Positions 27,924-38,191 are shown, counted from the first letter of the stretch. The stretch: DNA of 64,000 nucleotides from Paraburkholderia phytofirmans OLGA172 (GCF_001634365.1 NZ_CP014578.1:3534001-3598000); one strand, 5' to 3'. Made by a program: numbers and translations. Notes: a model not told the origin generated them from the letters alone.

Positions 27924-28123
27924 ATCATTCTCGCAAGGACTATTCCAACGTTACATTTTGTCTCAATCGTAATATCGGCGGACGCTCGTATATCTTTAGA
28001 CTTTCGCGTCGCTTTAGAGACTTGAGGGATATCCTCTCGCGTCGAGATAGGTGATGTAACAGGTGTGTCGGGTCTGCGCAGCATTTCATCGCTCGCGCAG
28101 ACCATTGTTTTCTCTGCGGGGGT

Positions 28124-29287
28124 ATGAAGATGGGTTGGGAATACACCGACTTTCAGCGAGAGGAGCTTTACGAGCAAGTGTGGAACGAACCGGTTACCAA
28201 GGTCGCGAAGCGGTATGCGATTTCCGACGTAGGGCTTCGGAAAATATGCCTGGACCTCGAAGTGCCGCTTCCACCAGTCGGCTACTGGGCTAAATTGGCT
28301 GCGGGCCGGGCGGTGAAAAGGCCGCCGCTTGGCACGACGAAGGGACCGAAGACTTATCGCCGTTCTAGGTACGTTGCGCCGTTAGACGACGAGTTCGATG
28401 CCAGATATCGTGAAAGGCTTGAAGAGGACTTACCGCATCGCCCCGCAATACCAAACCTTCCCTTGCGGACATCCCTGGAGGACTGTTTGCCGCTCACGAA
28501 ACGAATCGCGAAGAAGCTTGATGGCAAGGGGCACGATGCTCAGGACTGGCGCCGGTGTGACGGCGCGGGTCTGATGTGGGTCGACGCATCAAACGCCAAC
28601 TGCCTGCGCGCGGTGCTGCTCCTCAATCTTGTGCTTGAATCGGTGATGGCCGCAGGCTACGCTACTTCTTCCGATGCTAAAGGCGCCACTCGAGCATTCG
28701 TTTTCGTGCTAGACCTCAAATTGTCGTTCAAAATTCGCGAAAGAAACCGGCGTGAACCTATCCCGCTGACGCGCGAACAGCGACAGAAGAATGAACAGGT
28801 CGGATTCAACTTCTACACCGAGCAGTACGAATATCATCCAACGGGCGAGTTTGATATCGCGGTGACCGAGCCCGATAGCAGCTATGAGCTGGCAAAAATT
28901 GGCGACAGTCGGAGCGCGTCCGTTGAAACCAAAATCGTGGCATTCATCGGCCGACTTCGCGAGCTTTCGATACGCCGGCGCGTGAAAGCCGAATTTGACG
29001 CCAAGCGCCAAGTCATCGCAGAAGCCAAGGCAGCGGAGGGGCGGCGCCGGGCCGAAATACGGATGAAGGCACTCGACCGTCTCAAACAAGTTGAAGAGTG
29101 GGCAATCAAACTTGAGCGGGCTAACCGCCTCAGAATTCTTGCTGACAAGTTCGAAACCGAAAAGCTGTCGTCAAATGACGGAGTGATTGACGCGGAATGG
29201 ATTCGTCGTGCAGCGGACTGGGTAGACCCGACGATACTTCGTCGCTGGGACGAGGTGGATGGGCCGCGCGACGAGACGGCCGAATAA
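28124..29287 (+). CDS. HTH-domain protein common on mobile islands
   Basis: A 387-residue protein with the N-terminal block REELYEQVWNEPVTKVAKRY followed by ISDVGLRKICLDLEVPLPP and GYWAKLAAG. This helix-turn-helix-like module is widespread in hypothetical proteins on proteobacterial islands. The middle is of unknown fold; residues 280-350 form a basic coiled coil. GGGGGT lies just upstream; it favours the ATG at 28130 slightly over 28124. It is divergent from the nuclease-like gene at 26910 across a 200-bp region. A DNA-binding regulator is plausible but unproven. Confidence 0.65.
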   Translation: MKMGWEYTDFQREELYEQVWNEPVTKVAKRYAISDVGLRKICLDLEVPLPPVGYWAKLAAGRAVKRPPLGTTKGPKTYRRSRYVAPLDDEFDARYRERLEEDLPHRPAIPNLPLRTSLEDCLPLTKRIAKKLDGKGHDAQDWRRCDGAGLMWVDASNANCLRAVLLLNLVLESVMAAGYATSSDAKGATRAFVFVLDLKLSFKIRERNRREPIPLTREQRQKNEQVGFNFYTEQYEYHPTGEFDIAVTEPDSSYELAKIGDSRSASVETKIVAFIGRLRELSIRRRVKAEFDAKRQVIAEAKAAEGRRRAEIRMKALDRLKQVEEWAIKLERANRLRILADKFETEKLSSNDGVIDAEWIRRAADWVDPTILRRWDEVDGPRDETAE

Positions 29288-29743
29288 CTCTGCCACGTCG
29301 ACAAGGATGAAGTTGGGTAGGTTGGTGCGTAGTTGTGTGATGTGAGTGAGCGCAAACTTGCAGCGGAATCCATTGTTGGCGGCGGTTGGTGTTTTTGTTG
29401 ACACTATCGCGACGCCATTTGTGGGGAAGTACCAATGGGCGAGTCTGCGTCCGGTTTCCCAATCCAACGAACTGCCTGCCGAATGCCCCTCGCTTCACCA
29501 AATCAGACGTCGTCCCCTACGCGCAGACTTGTGTTCATGGGAGCAACTGCAGTTTGGGCGTTCGGAAGCGATTTTGGGTATCTGCGCGGCATCGGCTTAG
29601 TCACGGAAGAGCGAGGAAAGCGGTAATCTGAACAGGCTCCGTTCCGAGGTCACGTTCTTTCGGTCGTAATATACTTCCCGAAAATGGCGGCAATGACCGA
29701 ATGAGTCAACCCGCATAATCAAAAGACGCGAGAGATTGAGACC
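29288..29743. other. 456-bp intergenic region before the TerB-helicase-chaperone run
   Basis: No credible gene. Open frames are short and change composition abruptly. The region presumably carries the promoter of the run that begins at 29744; an AT-richer part at 29640-29720 (for example CGTAATATACTTCCC) is the best place for it. Confidence 0.45.
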
Positions 29744-32131
29744 ATGGGCCGGAAGGCGAAAAAATCGGGTTCCGGCGCGGGCACGCTGGTTGTGGCCATC
29801 GTCATGGCCATCATATTTGCCCCGAAGGGCGGGTGGACCGTGTTCCTCGTCTTTGTGCTCGGCTGTGTGCTTGTCGCTATCTTCGGCAAGAAGAAGGAAC
29901 AAGGACCTGCTACCAGCAGCAACCATCCGCCTTCTGCCGCACCACACGGCCCTACCTCAAGCTCCTCGATGCCGCCCACCAATATCGGCCGTCGCGCCCA
30001 GTCCGACGACGAATTCCTGACAGTCACCCTGTCAGCAGATTCACCCTCTTCGTCCTATCGAATTGCGCGGCCCGCGCTTGAAACCGCCGCCGGCGTTCGA
30101 TGGGTCGGCCCTGGCGAAAAGGTGGAGATTAGCGGCGTAGCGATTACAGGGGGTATGTTCTATCTCGGTGTACCCAAGCGCGTCGACACTGCCAGCTTGG
30201 ACGCGTGCGTCCTGAATCCGAAGGCAAATGTCGCCAAGACAGCCAGCGACCTCTCTGCCGGGTCGGAAGACTACTGGCTAAGCTATCAGTCCTTTTCGGC
30301 CGAGCAACGTGGCGCATACCTTCAGTGGCTGGCTTCCGACCGCTCTGACCCGAGATTGCATCGAAGCTTTGCCCTTTTTTACTTGTACGGTCTTGAGAGG
30401 CGTGTCCTTTTCGACGGAATTCAGGGAAAGGTGCAAAAAGGCGAATTTGAAGCCATCGCAAGTGAACTGAAGCGTCTGAAGGCGATTTATTCGAACGTTT
30501 TGCGGACCGTTCACATCGATGGCCTGCTTGAGTTCGTTTTCGTCCATCTAACCCACCCTCAACGCCAGTACGACCAGGTGCCGGGGACAATCAGCAGCGC
30601 GTTCGAGGTACCACTGAGCATACGCGTGGCGTTTGGTCAGGCTGCGGTCGATAAGAAGCCGGTGCCTTCAGATTGGGCGCTTGCCTGGGCGCTTGGCGAC
30701 GGTGGCGTATATAAGCGAACCCCCGTGACTCGCTGCGAGGACGAATTTCGCCAACTGTTCCAGTGGAAATATCGGGACCAATTCCGCGATGGCATGAAGC
30801 TGACAGCGAACAAGACAAAGCTGAAGGTGTCCGCGCAAACCGCTTTCCCTGCACTGCAGGGCATCGAGTACCCCGATTACATTACGTCGCTGCCTGATAT
30901 TGCCGCCGTGACGGGACCGAGGAACAAGCTCCAGCAACTGGTCAACGAGTGCTCCGACTCGCTCGATGCATACAGCAGATTTCTGGGCCGGAATCCGGAT
31001 GCGAAAGGCTCGCTGGAAAGTGCGCTCACGTTGCCGGTCGAGTTGTGGCCGGAGAGTGCTCGTCAGGAGCTTGTCTCACTTGCTTCAACTGTCGCCAGCG
31101 GGACAGTCGTGATGACTTTTGGAAGCTTGCTCGAAAAATTCAAGGCGTCTGGGAACATTACGCGCGACAAGCTGACCGTTCTCGCCCGCGTTCTGGGAGA
31201 GGCCGGCGTAGCTATTGAACCAGATGCGCGAATTTCGGGGCGGACGCCGAAGAACGCCGAATATGTCGGGTTGTATGCGACGCCGCCAAGCAACTCAACT
31301 AATTTCGTTGACGACAGTTACTTGACGTTCGCGCTAATGGTGGACATGGCGGCATCGATTGCGATGGCTGACGGCAGCGCGTCCGAGCAGGAAGTTGCGT
31401 TGATTCATCACCAGATTGAGTCGTGGCCGCAATTAACCCCGCGACAGCAGGACAGGCTCAAAGCTCGCGTAGCGGTGCAGATTACCCAGCCGCCCACCCC
31501 CGCGAGCCTGAAGAAGCGCCTTGAACCGCTTTCGAAGGAGGTGAAGGTGTCCATCGCGACGCTGCTCGTGCAGACAGCAAACGCAGATGGCTTTGTGTCA
31601 CCGGCCGAAGTAAAAATGCTGGAAAAACTCTATCAAATGCTAGGTCTCGACCCTCAGCGGCTCTATGGCGACCTGCATGGCAACACTGTTGTCGGCTCTT
31701 CTAACGCGCCGCGGACTTTGACCGCGACTGACAAGGCGCCGAACAGCTTGGCGCAACCGGTTTTTGCGCTGGATACCTCGAGAATCGAGGCGCTTCAGAA
31801 GGAGACGGCGAAAGTCTCCGCCTTACTGGCTGATGTTTTTGCGGAAGAGGTCCCGGTTGCGGAACCGGTCCAGGAAACCGTGGAGTCGCAACCGGGCTCC
31901 GCAAGCCTGCTAGGACTGGACGAGGCGCACTCGACGTTCTTGCGCCTTTTGCTGTCACGTCCATCATGGACTCGCTCGGAGCTCTCTGACGCGGCATCGG
32001 ACCTGGAACTGATGGTCGACGGCGCGATGGAACAGGTAAACGAAGCCGCGCTCGACCACTGGGACGAACCGCTGACTGACGGCGACGACCCAGTCGAAAT
32101 CAATCAGGAATTTGCACAAAGGTTAGCCTAA
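29744..32131 (+). CDS. TerB-type protein (TerB_N/TerB/TerB_C-like), membrane-anchored
   Basis: A 795-residue protein. The N-terminus has two hydrophobic segments (about 11-27 and 31-47) that may anchor it in the inner membrane, followed by a Ser/Pro linker. Residues 125-400 fit TerB_N, with the YLSYQSFSAEQRGAYLxWL-type motif visible as YWLSYQSFSAEQRGAYLQWL. Residues 530-650 are a TerB helical domain with acidic metal-binding motifs MADGSASEQEV and NADGFVSPAEVKMLEKLY. The C-terminal 90 residues fit TerB_C. TerB proteins of this kind occur with ATPases and helicases in predicted stress/phage-response systems. The stop overlaps the next start (TAATGA), so it heads an operon. Confidence 0.85.
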   Translation: MGRKAKKSGSGAGTLVVAIVMAIIFAPKGGWTVFLVFVLGCVLVAIFGKKKEQGPATSSNHPPSAAPHGPTSSSSMPPTNIGRRAQSDDEFLTVTLSADSPSSSYRIARPALETAAGVRWVGPGEKVEISGVAITGGMFYLGVPKRVDTASLDACVLNPKANVAKTASDLSAGSEDYWLSYQSFSAEQRGAYLQWLASDRSDPRLHRSFALFYLYGLERRVLFDGIQGKVQKGEFEAIASELKRLKAIYSNVLRTVHIDGLLEFVFVHLTHPQRQYDQVPGTISSAFEVPLSIRVAFGQAAVDKKPVPSDWALAWALGDGGVYKRTPVTRCEDEFRQLFQWKYRDQFRDGMKLTANKTKLKVSAQTAFPALQGIEYPDYITSLPDIAAVTGPRNKLQQLVNECSDSLDAYSRFLGRNPDAKGSLESALTLPVELWPESARQELVSLASTVASGTVVMTFGSLLEKFKASGNITRDKLTVLARVLGEAGVAIEPDARISGRTPKNAEYVGLYATPPSNSTNFVDDSYLTFALMVDMAASIAMADGSASEQEVALIHHQIESWPQLTPRQQDRLKARVAVQITQPPTPASLKKRLEPLSKEVKVSIATLLVQTANADGFVSPAEVKMLEKLYQMLGLDPQRLYGDLHGNTVVGSSNAPRTLTATDKAPNSLAQPVFALDTSRIEALQKETAKVSALLADVFAEEVPVAEPVQETVESQPGSASLLGLDEAHSTFLRLLLSRPSWTRSELSDAASDLELMVDGAMEQVNEAALDHWDEPLTDGDDPVEINQEFAQRLA

Positions 32132-33429
32132 TGACAACAATTCGCCCGAAGGACCGCGATGCGGTTCTTCAGTCCCTTCGCGCTGGCGTTGTCCCCCGAA
32201 TCGGGCAACATCTAATCCAGGTTGGCCGCGCAAAAGAGCTGGAAGCATTGATTCAGGATATCGGTCGTGTCGCGGACGGCGGCTCGAGTTTCCGGGTGGT
32301 GGTGGGCGAATATGGCGCTGGGAAGACCTTCTTTCTGAATCTCGTCAGAGCCATCGCACTCGAAAAGAAGTTGGTCACGGTCCATGCTGACCTGAACCCT
32401 GATAGAAGATTGCATGCCTCCGGTGGTCAGGCGCGTTCACTGTACGCCGAACTGGCGAAGAACATGTCGACTCGAACGAAGCCTGACGGCGGTGCGCTCG
32501 CGGGTATTGTAGAGAAGTTCATTGGGCAGGCCAAAACAGAGGCTAAGGCCTCGGGGCGAACGAGCGAGGAGGTGATTCGCCTGCAGCTCAATCAGTTGAC
32601 CGAGATGGTCAATGGATACGACTTCGCGGACGTTATCGCAGCATACTGCCGCGGATTCGACGAAGGAAACGAGCAGCTCAAGGGCGACGCGATTCGCTGG
32701 TTGCGCGGCGAGTTCTCCACCAAGACCGATGCCCGGTCGGCACTCGGGGTTCGCACCATCATCGATGACGCATCGGTGTACGACCAACTCAAGCTCATGG
32801 CTCGGTTTGTCAAACTCGCCGGGTACGGCGGGATGATGGTGTGCCTCGACGAGCTGGTGAACCTATACAAACTCGCGAACGTCCAGGCGCGAAACTCGAA
32901 CTACGAACAGATTCTGCGGATTCTCAACGATTCGCTCCAAGGGTCTGCAGAAGGATTGGGGTTCGTTCTTGGGGGTACCCCCGAGTTTCTGCTCGATACG
33001 AAGCGGGGGCTCTATAGCTACACCGCCCTTCAGTCGCGGCTTGCCGAAAACACGTTTGCCACGAATGGTTTTGTCGACTACACCGGTCCGGTGATACGGC
33101 TGGCCAGCCTTACGCCTGAGGACTTTTATGTCCTCCTGGATAAGATTCGCATCGTCCACGCGTTCGGCGACGCGACCAAGGCGATTTTGCCGCAGGAGGC
33201 GATTCCGGCCTTCATGGCGCATTGCGCCATGCGGCTCGGTGACACCTATTTCAGAACACCGCGCACGACGATAACGGCGTTCATTAACCTGTTAGCGGTT
33301 CTGGAACAAAATCCGTCGGCTGACTGGCGGCAGTTGATTGGGAAGCTCGAAGTCGAGAAGGATACGGGAGGCGTGGCGGACGTTGCGACCGAGGGTGACG
33401 ATGAATTCGCCAGCTTCCGCCTCGGCTGA
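32131..33429 (+). CDS. BrxD-like (DUF2791) P-loop ATPase
   Basis: A 432-residue ATPase with Walker A GEYGAGKT (59-66), Walker B MMVCLDEL (235-242) and the family pattern LLxQxG-R-x-E / GxGSSFRVVVGEYGAGKTFF of DUF2791, the family that includes BrxD of some BREX systems. The N-terminal DAVLQSLRAGVVPRIGQHLI matches the family's usual opening. Its start overlaps the TerB gene by one base, and its last 29 bases overlap the helicase gene, so the three products are probably made in a fixed ratio. In BREX a BrxD protein is paired with the helicase BrxHI; the same pairing is seen here without other BREX genes. Confidence 0.85.
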   Translation: MTTIRPKDRDAVLQSLRAGVVPRIGQHLIQVGRAKELEALIQDIGRVADGGSSFRVVVGEYGAGKTFFLNLVRAIALEKKLVTVHADLNPDRRLHASGGQARSLYAELAKNMSTRTKPDGGALAGIVEKFIGQAKTEAKASGRTSEEVIRLQLNQLTEMVNGYDFADVIAAYCRGFDEGNEQLKGDAIRWLRGEFSTKTDARSALGVRTIIDDASVYDQLKLMARFVKLAGYGGMMVCLDELVNLYKLANVQARNSNYEQILRILNDSLQGSAEGLGFVLGGTPEFLLDTKRGLYSYTALQSRLAENTFATNGFVDYTGPVIRLASLTPEDFYVLLDKIRIVHAFGDATKAILPQEAIPAFMAHCAMRLGDTYFRTPRTTITAFINLLAVLEQNPSADWRQLIGKLEVEKDTGGVADVATEGDDEFASFRLG

Positions 33430-35623
33430 CTCCCGAAGCTTCGACCTGCTCCACGAAAAGATTCGACGTTGGGTCTGGAGGGAGGGGTGGACCGAGCTAC
33501 GCGACGCGCAGGAGCGCGCCGTACCCGCGCTCATCAATGCAGACCGTGACATCATCATCGCAGCAGCGACAGCGGCCGGGAAAACGGAAGCAGCGTTCCT
33601 TCCCATTCTGTCGAATCTGCTGCGCGACGAGCCGTGTACTGGGTCAGTCCTCTATATCAGCCCGTTGAAAGCCCTCATCAACGACCAATGGTCGCGATTG
33701 AATGACCTTTGCGAGGAACTTGAGATTCCGGTGATTGGTTGGCACGGAGACGTGTCAGCTAGCCGCAAGCAGCGATTCTTTAAGAATCCAAAGGGCGTTC
33801 TGCTGATAACGCCGGAGTCTCTCGAAGCGATGTTTGTCAATCGTGGTTCGTCCTTGCAGGCAACATTCGGTGCGCTGCGCTACATCGTTGTCGACGAATT
33901 ACATGCGTTTATTGGCTCTGAGCGCGGGAAGCAACTCCAGTCGTTGATGCATCGCGTCGAACGCGTGTGTGGGCGGCGAGTGCCGCGCGTAGGGCTTTCG
34001 GCCACTCTCGGCGACATGCAACTTGCAGCGCAATTCCTTCGGCCTGGCCACGACGCCGCCGTCGAGGTCATCGAATCGAAGAGCGGCGGTCAGGAACTGA
34101 AGGTCCTGATAAAGGGCTTTGTCCTCCGACCGCCCAGAATCGAACTGGAACCCGATTTAGAAAATCCGGTGCTGGAGGATGCGGTCCCCGGAAGTACCGT
34201 CGACGTCGCGAACCAGCTGTACAAGTCGCTGCGTGGCTCAAACAATCTCATATTCCCCAACAGCCGGCGGCTCGTCGAAACCTATGCCGACCTTTTGCGC
34301 CGCGCTTGCGAAAGAGACGGATATCCGAACGAATTCTGGCCTCACCATGGAAGCCTGTCGAAGGAGCTCCGCGAGGACACGGAGCAAGCACTCAAGGACG
34401 GTACCAGGCCGGCGAGCGCCATCTGCACTACAACGCTGGAACTCGGTATCGACATCGGTGCAGTAAAGAGCATCGCGCAGATTGGCGCACCGCCATCGGT
34501 AGCGAGCCTCCGTCAGCGTCTCGGGCGCTCAGGCCGGCGCAAGGGCGAGCCAGCAATCTTGCGCGGGTACTGCGTCGAATCGGAGCTGAAGGCGGATTCC
34601 GATTTTTCCGACCGGATACGGGAAAGTCTGGTCCAGTCAGTCGCGATGGTAAGTCTGTTGATGCGAGGATGGTTCGAGCCGCCTAGGGCTGGCGGAATGC
34701 ATGCGTCGACTCTAATCCAGCAAATTCTGTCCATCATCGCCGAGCGTGGTGGGTGTACGGCCGCAGAGCTTTGGGCCAGCCTGATAGCCAGTGGTACGTT
34801 CGAGGCAATAGATAAGTCCTCATTCACGGAGGTCTTACAGAATCTGGGCAAGCTGGACCTTCTTGTCCAATCGTCAAACGGGCTGCTCCTTCACGGCGGG
34901 GTCGGTGAAAAACTGGTCAACCACTACGAGTTCTATTCGGCTTTCGCCAGCGATGAAGAATTTCGGGTGATTGCTGGTGGACGCCAGCTTGGAAGCGTCC
35001 CAGTGGCGCACCCGCTGACCAAGGGTCAGGGCTTGATATTTGGCGGACGGCGTTGGCGTGTCGAAGAAGTCGACCAAGAAGGAAAGACCATTTACGTAAC
35101 ACCCGACAAAGGTGGCGCTCCGCCGCAATTTGATGGCAACGGCGCGATGGTTCATGACGAGGTGCGGCGCGAAATGCGGCGTCTTCTGGCGGGCGCGGAA
35201 CCCGTATTGTTTCTGGACGCCGCGGGCCAAGGAATGCTGCGAGAGGCGCGTCGATATTATTCAGACGCGTCGCTGGACCAAGCCATTATCTTCCAGGAGG
35301 GCGCAGCTACCTTCATCGCCACCTGGAAAGGTGATTACCTCAACGACGCTCTGGTCCTGCTGCTGCGTGCCAACAAACTCGACGCGTTTAACAATGGGCC
35401 GGTTATCGGTGTGTCGAACGGAAGTGTTAACCGCGTGAGCGAAGTGTTACGTGAGATTGGACAGTTGGACCCGGCAACTGCCATGGAAACGGTCGCAGAG
35501 ATAGAGAATCTAGACCGCGAAAAATGGGACTGGGCTCTTCCCATGTCCGTGAAGCGCGCAACGTACGCCTCGACTCATCTCGACATGGACCGCGCCTTGG
35601 TATTTGCCGCCAATACCGCATAG
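33401..35623 (+). CDS. Lhr/BrxHI-like superfamily 2 DEAH-type helicase
   Basis: The ATG at 33401 (GAGGG 5 bp upstream) gives 740 residues. Helicase motifs are motif I AATAAGKT (55-62), DELH box (165-168), LSATLG (199-204), FPNSRR, TTTLELGIDIG and motif VI QRLGRSGRR (371-379). The DELHAFIGSERGKQLQSLMH stretch and the winged-helix plus C-terminal region are typical of Lhr-like helicases. It is expected to unwind or translocate on DNA or RNA with ATP. It overlaps the DUF2791 ATPase gene by 29 bp. No nuclease domain is attached. Confidence 0.88.
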   Translation: MNSPASASADSRSFDLLHEKIRRWVWREGWTELRDAQERAVPALINADRDIIIAAATAAGKTEAAFLPILSNLLRDEPCTGSVLYISPLKALINDQWSRLNDLCEELEIPVIGWHGDVSASRKQRFFKNPKGVLLITPESLEAMFVNRGSSLQATFGALRYIVVDELHAFIGSERGKQLQSLMHRVERVCGRRVPRVGLSATLGDMQLAAQFLRPGHDAAVEVIESKSGGQELKVLIKGFVLRPPRIELEPDLENPVLEDAVPGSTVDVANQLYKSLRGSNNLIFPNSRRLVETYADLLRRACERDGYPNEFWPHHGSLSKELREDTEQALKDGTRPASAICTTTLELGIDIGAVKSIAQIGAPPSVASLRQRLGRSGRRKGEPAILRGYCVESELKADSDFSDRIRESLVQSVAMVSLLMRGWFEPPRAGGMHASTLIQQILSIIAERGGCTAAELWASLIASGTFEAIDKSSFTEVLQNLGKLDLLVQSSNGLLLHGGVGEKLVNHYEFYSAFASDEEFRVIAGGRQLGSVPVAHPLTKGQGLIFGGRRWRVEEVDQEGKTIYVTPDKGGAPPQFDGNGAMVHDEVRREMRRLLAGAEPVLFLDAAGQGMLREARRYYSDASLDQAIIFQEGAATFIATWKGDYLNDALVLLLRANKLDAFNNGPVIGVSNGSVNRVSEVLREIGQLDPATAMETVAEIENLDREKWDWALPMSVKRATYASTHLDMDRALVFAANTA

Positions 35624-35716
35624 TTTAAGACAACTGGTTAAATAAACAAATCTGCCGTCAGAAGCAACGTCACGAGCAAAGAGCTGGGCCTGCAAACAAA
35701 CAAGCGAGTGTGCGCA

Positions 35717-37831
35717 ATGTCTACGATGACCGACGCCAAGGATTATATCCAGAAGGCGATTGAACTTCGAGTTGAGGGGCGTCTGGATGAAGCGGTTCTC
35801 GTGGCCCGAAAAGCCACCGAGCTAGCCACCGACGATGCCAATTCTTGGTGGCAACTTGCACTGGCGCAGAGTGCAAAAAACGCCCTCGCTCAGACCATCA
35901 GTGCTCTCGAAAAGGTTACGGAGCTCGCGCCGCATTTTGCCGAAGGCTGGTGTCAGCTTGGCCTCGCTCACAAGAAAGTCGCCCGTCTCGATAAGGCTAT
36001 CTCTTACTACGAGCAAGCTCTTACCGTTAATGCGGAGCATATTCCTAGCCTCAGCCTGCTCAATACCGCACTTGCAGAGCGGGAAGGAAAGACTGATGCC
36101 AAGCGACGGCTCGAAGTGCTTCGCACGCTGCAGCGCCTCAGTCCCCTCGACGGCAATGAGCTTTTCGCTTTAGCCTACCTCCTCACCGAGCAACGTGAGT
36201 TTCTGGAAGCCGCCAGGGTCTATGAAGACTACACCCGTGAGTTTGGAGGTGGGGCTGCACACTATAATCTTGGGTTGGTGTACGAAAATCTCGGCCGAGA
36301 CGCAGATGCCATTGACGCCTACCGTCGAGCGGCCATGATGGATGGCGCCGACACGAGCGCGGAGGACCATGTCCAGAAGTTGCTGCCACGTTTGCTAACT
36401 CTGCGCAAGCAAGTGCTTGGCAAGGCGTCCCCTAGCCCCAAGCAAGAGGACTGGTACAGGCACTACATCAATCCTTTCGTCTTGCTGAACGTCAATGATG
36501 CATCTGAGCTCCATGAACCCAAGGCCCTGCAAAAGGCCAAGCAAGCCGTTTTTCGCGAAATTGAGCTGGAAAACGGAAAAGTCGAATGGATGCCTGGGCT
36601 CAGCATCGACAAGTCTACGGCTATGACGCTCCTTGAACCGCTCAGCGATGCGGTTCAGTGGGACGTGCATCAGGCTATATTCGAGAACAAGCCCTTATGC
36701 GACTTCCTCATGCGGGGGCACCTGATGCATTTTCTCGTAGAGGAGGACCCGGCCGACAGTGCGAGGATGCCGCACGAGGCCGGGAGGCCGATGCTTGAAA
36801 CCATTAGCCAGCGCTTTGCTCAGCAGTATGCCATGGTGCTAACCAAATCGATTGAGCAGGGCGACCTGCAAGGTGTCGAATGTCTGTTCGATGGTCGTCG
36901 ATGGGTGTTGCCGGAAGACGAGGAGCGCTGCTTTGAAGGTGCGCGCCGCGCCGTTGAGCGCCTCTGTGAACCGCTGCGCAGGCTCACCAAAGACGCCGAG
37001 CAACGTAAAGTCACCCTTTCCGAAGTCGAGAGCGCCTTCAAAAAAGGAAGCCTCGACCGGATGGCGATGCATCTGCCCAGCGAGTTTTACGAGACTCACG
37101 CCACCATCTGCGGCTTGCTCCGCAGCCTTTCGGTCGACATCTACAACAATGGAGGTGGGGCCGAAGTGGCCAAGGCCATCCTCGACCTAAGCCGCGTTTC
37201 GGCCGCTAAATCACCGGCACTGGCACACCAGTTTGCGGAAGACGACAAAGCCCTCAACGAAAGGATTGCCAGCGAGAAGGAAAACGAGGCGCACCTGACT
37301 TTTGGTAATGCCAACCTGGACATCACGAAGACCGGCGTCATCTATGGCAACAAGGAGATAGCTGTAGCCGACATTTCCGCCGTCCGCTGGGGCATGGTCC
37401 TGACCAGCAACTCGCCTCGAACGGTGCGCTTTCGCATCGCATTCAAGGACGCAGCCGGCACCGATATCGATGTGACGTGGTCGACTAAAGACGTCGAAGC
37501 GCAGCAAAAGTTTTGGGGGCAACTGGTGGATGCGACATTGCACTACCTGATGGACGCCATCGTTGCCAACTTCAAGAAACGCCTGAAAAGCGCGACACCC
37601 ACTCGGGTCGGCACCCTCGAAATCCAGGATGCTGGCGTCGTCTTCGAAACCACCGGTTGGTTCTCGAGCAAAAAAGTGCTCTGCGCCTGGACCAACCTGG
37701 CCTCCATAATCACAAACGGTGACCTCGTGCTGCGCGATATCACCAACAGCAAGGCCACCGCGACCTTGAATCTTGATTCGACCGATAACGCCTTCCTCCT
37801 TCACCTGCTCGCCGAAAAGAGAGTCAACTAG
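35717..37831 (+). CDS. TPR protein with PH-like C-terminus, Hsp70-cassette partner
   Basis: A 704-residue protein. Residues 5-230 contain about five TPR motifs (for example HFAEGWCQLGLAHKKVARLD and AHYNLGLVYENLGRDADAID). A middle helical region (245-340) with YINPFVLLNVN and LQKAKQAVFREIELENGKVE is weakly like a degenerate J-type module, but no HPD triad is present. The last 200 residues contain two beta-rich segments, TKTGVIYGNKEIAVADISA and QDAGVVFETTGWFSSKKV, that look like paired PH-like domains. Only 3 bp separate it from the GrpE-like gene. An adaptor that delivers clients to the Hsp70 below is inferred. A 93-bp AT-richer gap to the helicase may hold an internal promoter. Confidence 0.75.
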   Translation: MSTMTDAKDYIQKAIELRVEGRLDEAVLVARKATELATDDANSWWQLALAQSAKNALAQTISALEKVTELAPHFAEGWCQLGLAHKKVARLDKAISYYEQALTVNAEHIPSLSLLNTALAEREGKTDAKRRLEVLRTLQRLSPLDGNELFALAYLLTEQREFLEAARVYEDYTREFGGGAAHYNLGLVYENLGRDADAIDAYRRAAMMDGADTSAEDHVQKLLPRLLTLRKQVLGKASPSPKQEDWYRHYINPFVLLNVNDASELHEPKALQKAKQAVFREIELENGKVEWMPGLSIDKSTAMTLLEPLSDAVQWDVHQAIFENKPLCDFLMRGHLMHFLVEEDPADSARMPHEAGRPMLETISQRFAQQYAMVLTKSIEQGDLQGVECLFDGRRWVLPEDEERCFEGARRAVERLCEPLRRLTKDAEQRKVTLSEVESAFKKGSLDRMAMHLPSEFYETHATICGLLRSLSVDIYNNGGGAEVAKAILDLSRVSAAKSPALAHQFAEDDKALNERIASEKENEAHLTFGNANLDITKTGVIYGNKEIAVADISAVRWGMVLTSNSPRTVRFRIAFKDAAGTDIDVTWSTKDVEAQQKFWGQLVDATLHYLMDAIVANFKKRLKSATPTRVGTLEIQDAGVVFETTGWFSSKKVLCAWTNLASIITNGDLVLRDITNSKATATLNLDSTDNAFLLHLLAEKRVN

Positions 37832-37834
37832 ACT

Positions 37835-38191
37835 ATGGCTCATCCGATAAATGCCGAAGTACCGAAGTTTGTCTTGAACACACTCAACCATCTCTATGAG
37901 ATAGAACGCAAGCTCGCGCTGCACGGCGACCCGGCCAGCATCCAGCGCAACGTTGAGCGAATCAAGGAGACGTTCGCCGATGCCCAAGTTTTCTACGAAG
38001 ACCCGATGGGGCAGCCGTTTAACGAGACCCGTGCGGACCTGGAAGCGTCTATTTCGGGCGAGAGCACGGAGAACCTCGTGGTGACCGAGGTCATCAAGCC
38101 CATCATTCGCATCGGCGACCGGAATTTTTCACGCGTCGCTCAAAAAGGCATCGTCGTCGTCAAGACCAAGACACAGGGGGACGCGCAATGA
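37835..38191 (+). CDS. Small GrpE-like protein
   Basis: A 118-residue protein between a TPR gene and an Hsp70 gene. The C-terminal half (VVTEVIKPIIRIGDRNFSRV then GIVVVKT) resembles the beta-domain end of GrpE, where 'V-x-E-V-x-x-x-G-Y-x-x-x-x-R-x-x-R-x-A-x-V-x-V' is usual. The N-terminal 60 residues are helical. It is much shorter than E. coli GrpE (197 residues) and lacks the long N-terminal coil. Position strongly suggests a nucleotide-exchange factor dedicated to the neighbouring Hsp70. The stop overlaps the hsp70 start (ATGA). Confidence 0.6.
   Translation: MAHPINAEVPKFVLNTLNHLYEIERKLALHGDPASIQRNVERIKETFADAQVFYEDPMGQPFNETRADLEASISGESTENLVVTEVIKPIIRIGDRNFSRVAQKGIVVVKTKTQGDAQ

Noticed and set aside
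27722..28177. A possible N-terminal extension of the 26910-27923 gene through a frameshift near 27925
   Set aside because: The alternative frame gives a protein-like stretch, but no slippery site or family alignment supports joining it; the ATG at 27923 alone explains the gene.
29744..35623. A BREX system
   Set aside because: Only BrxD- and helicase-like genes are present; no PglX methyltransferase, PglZ, BrxC or BrxB was seen.
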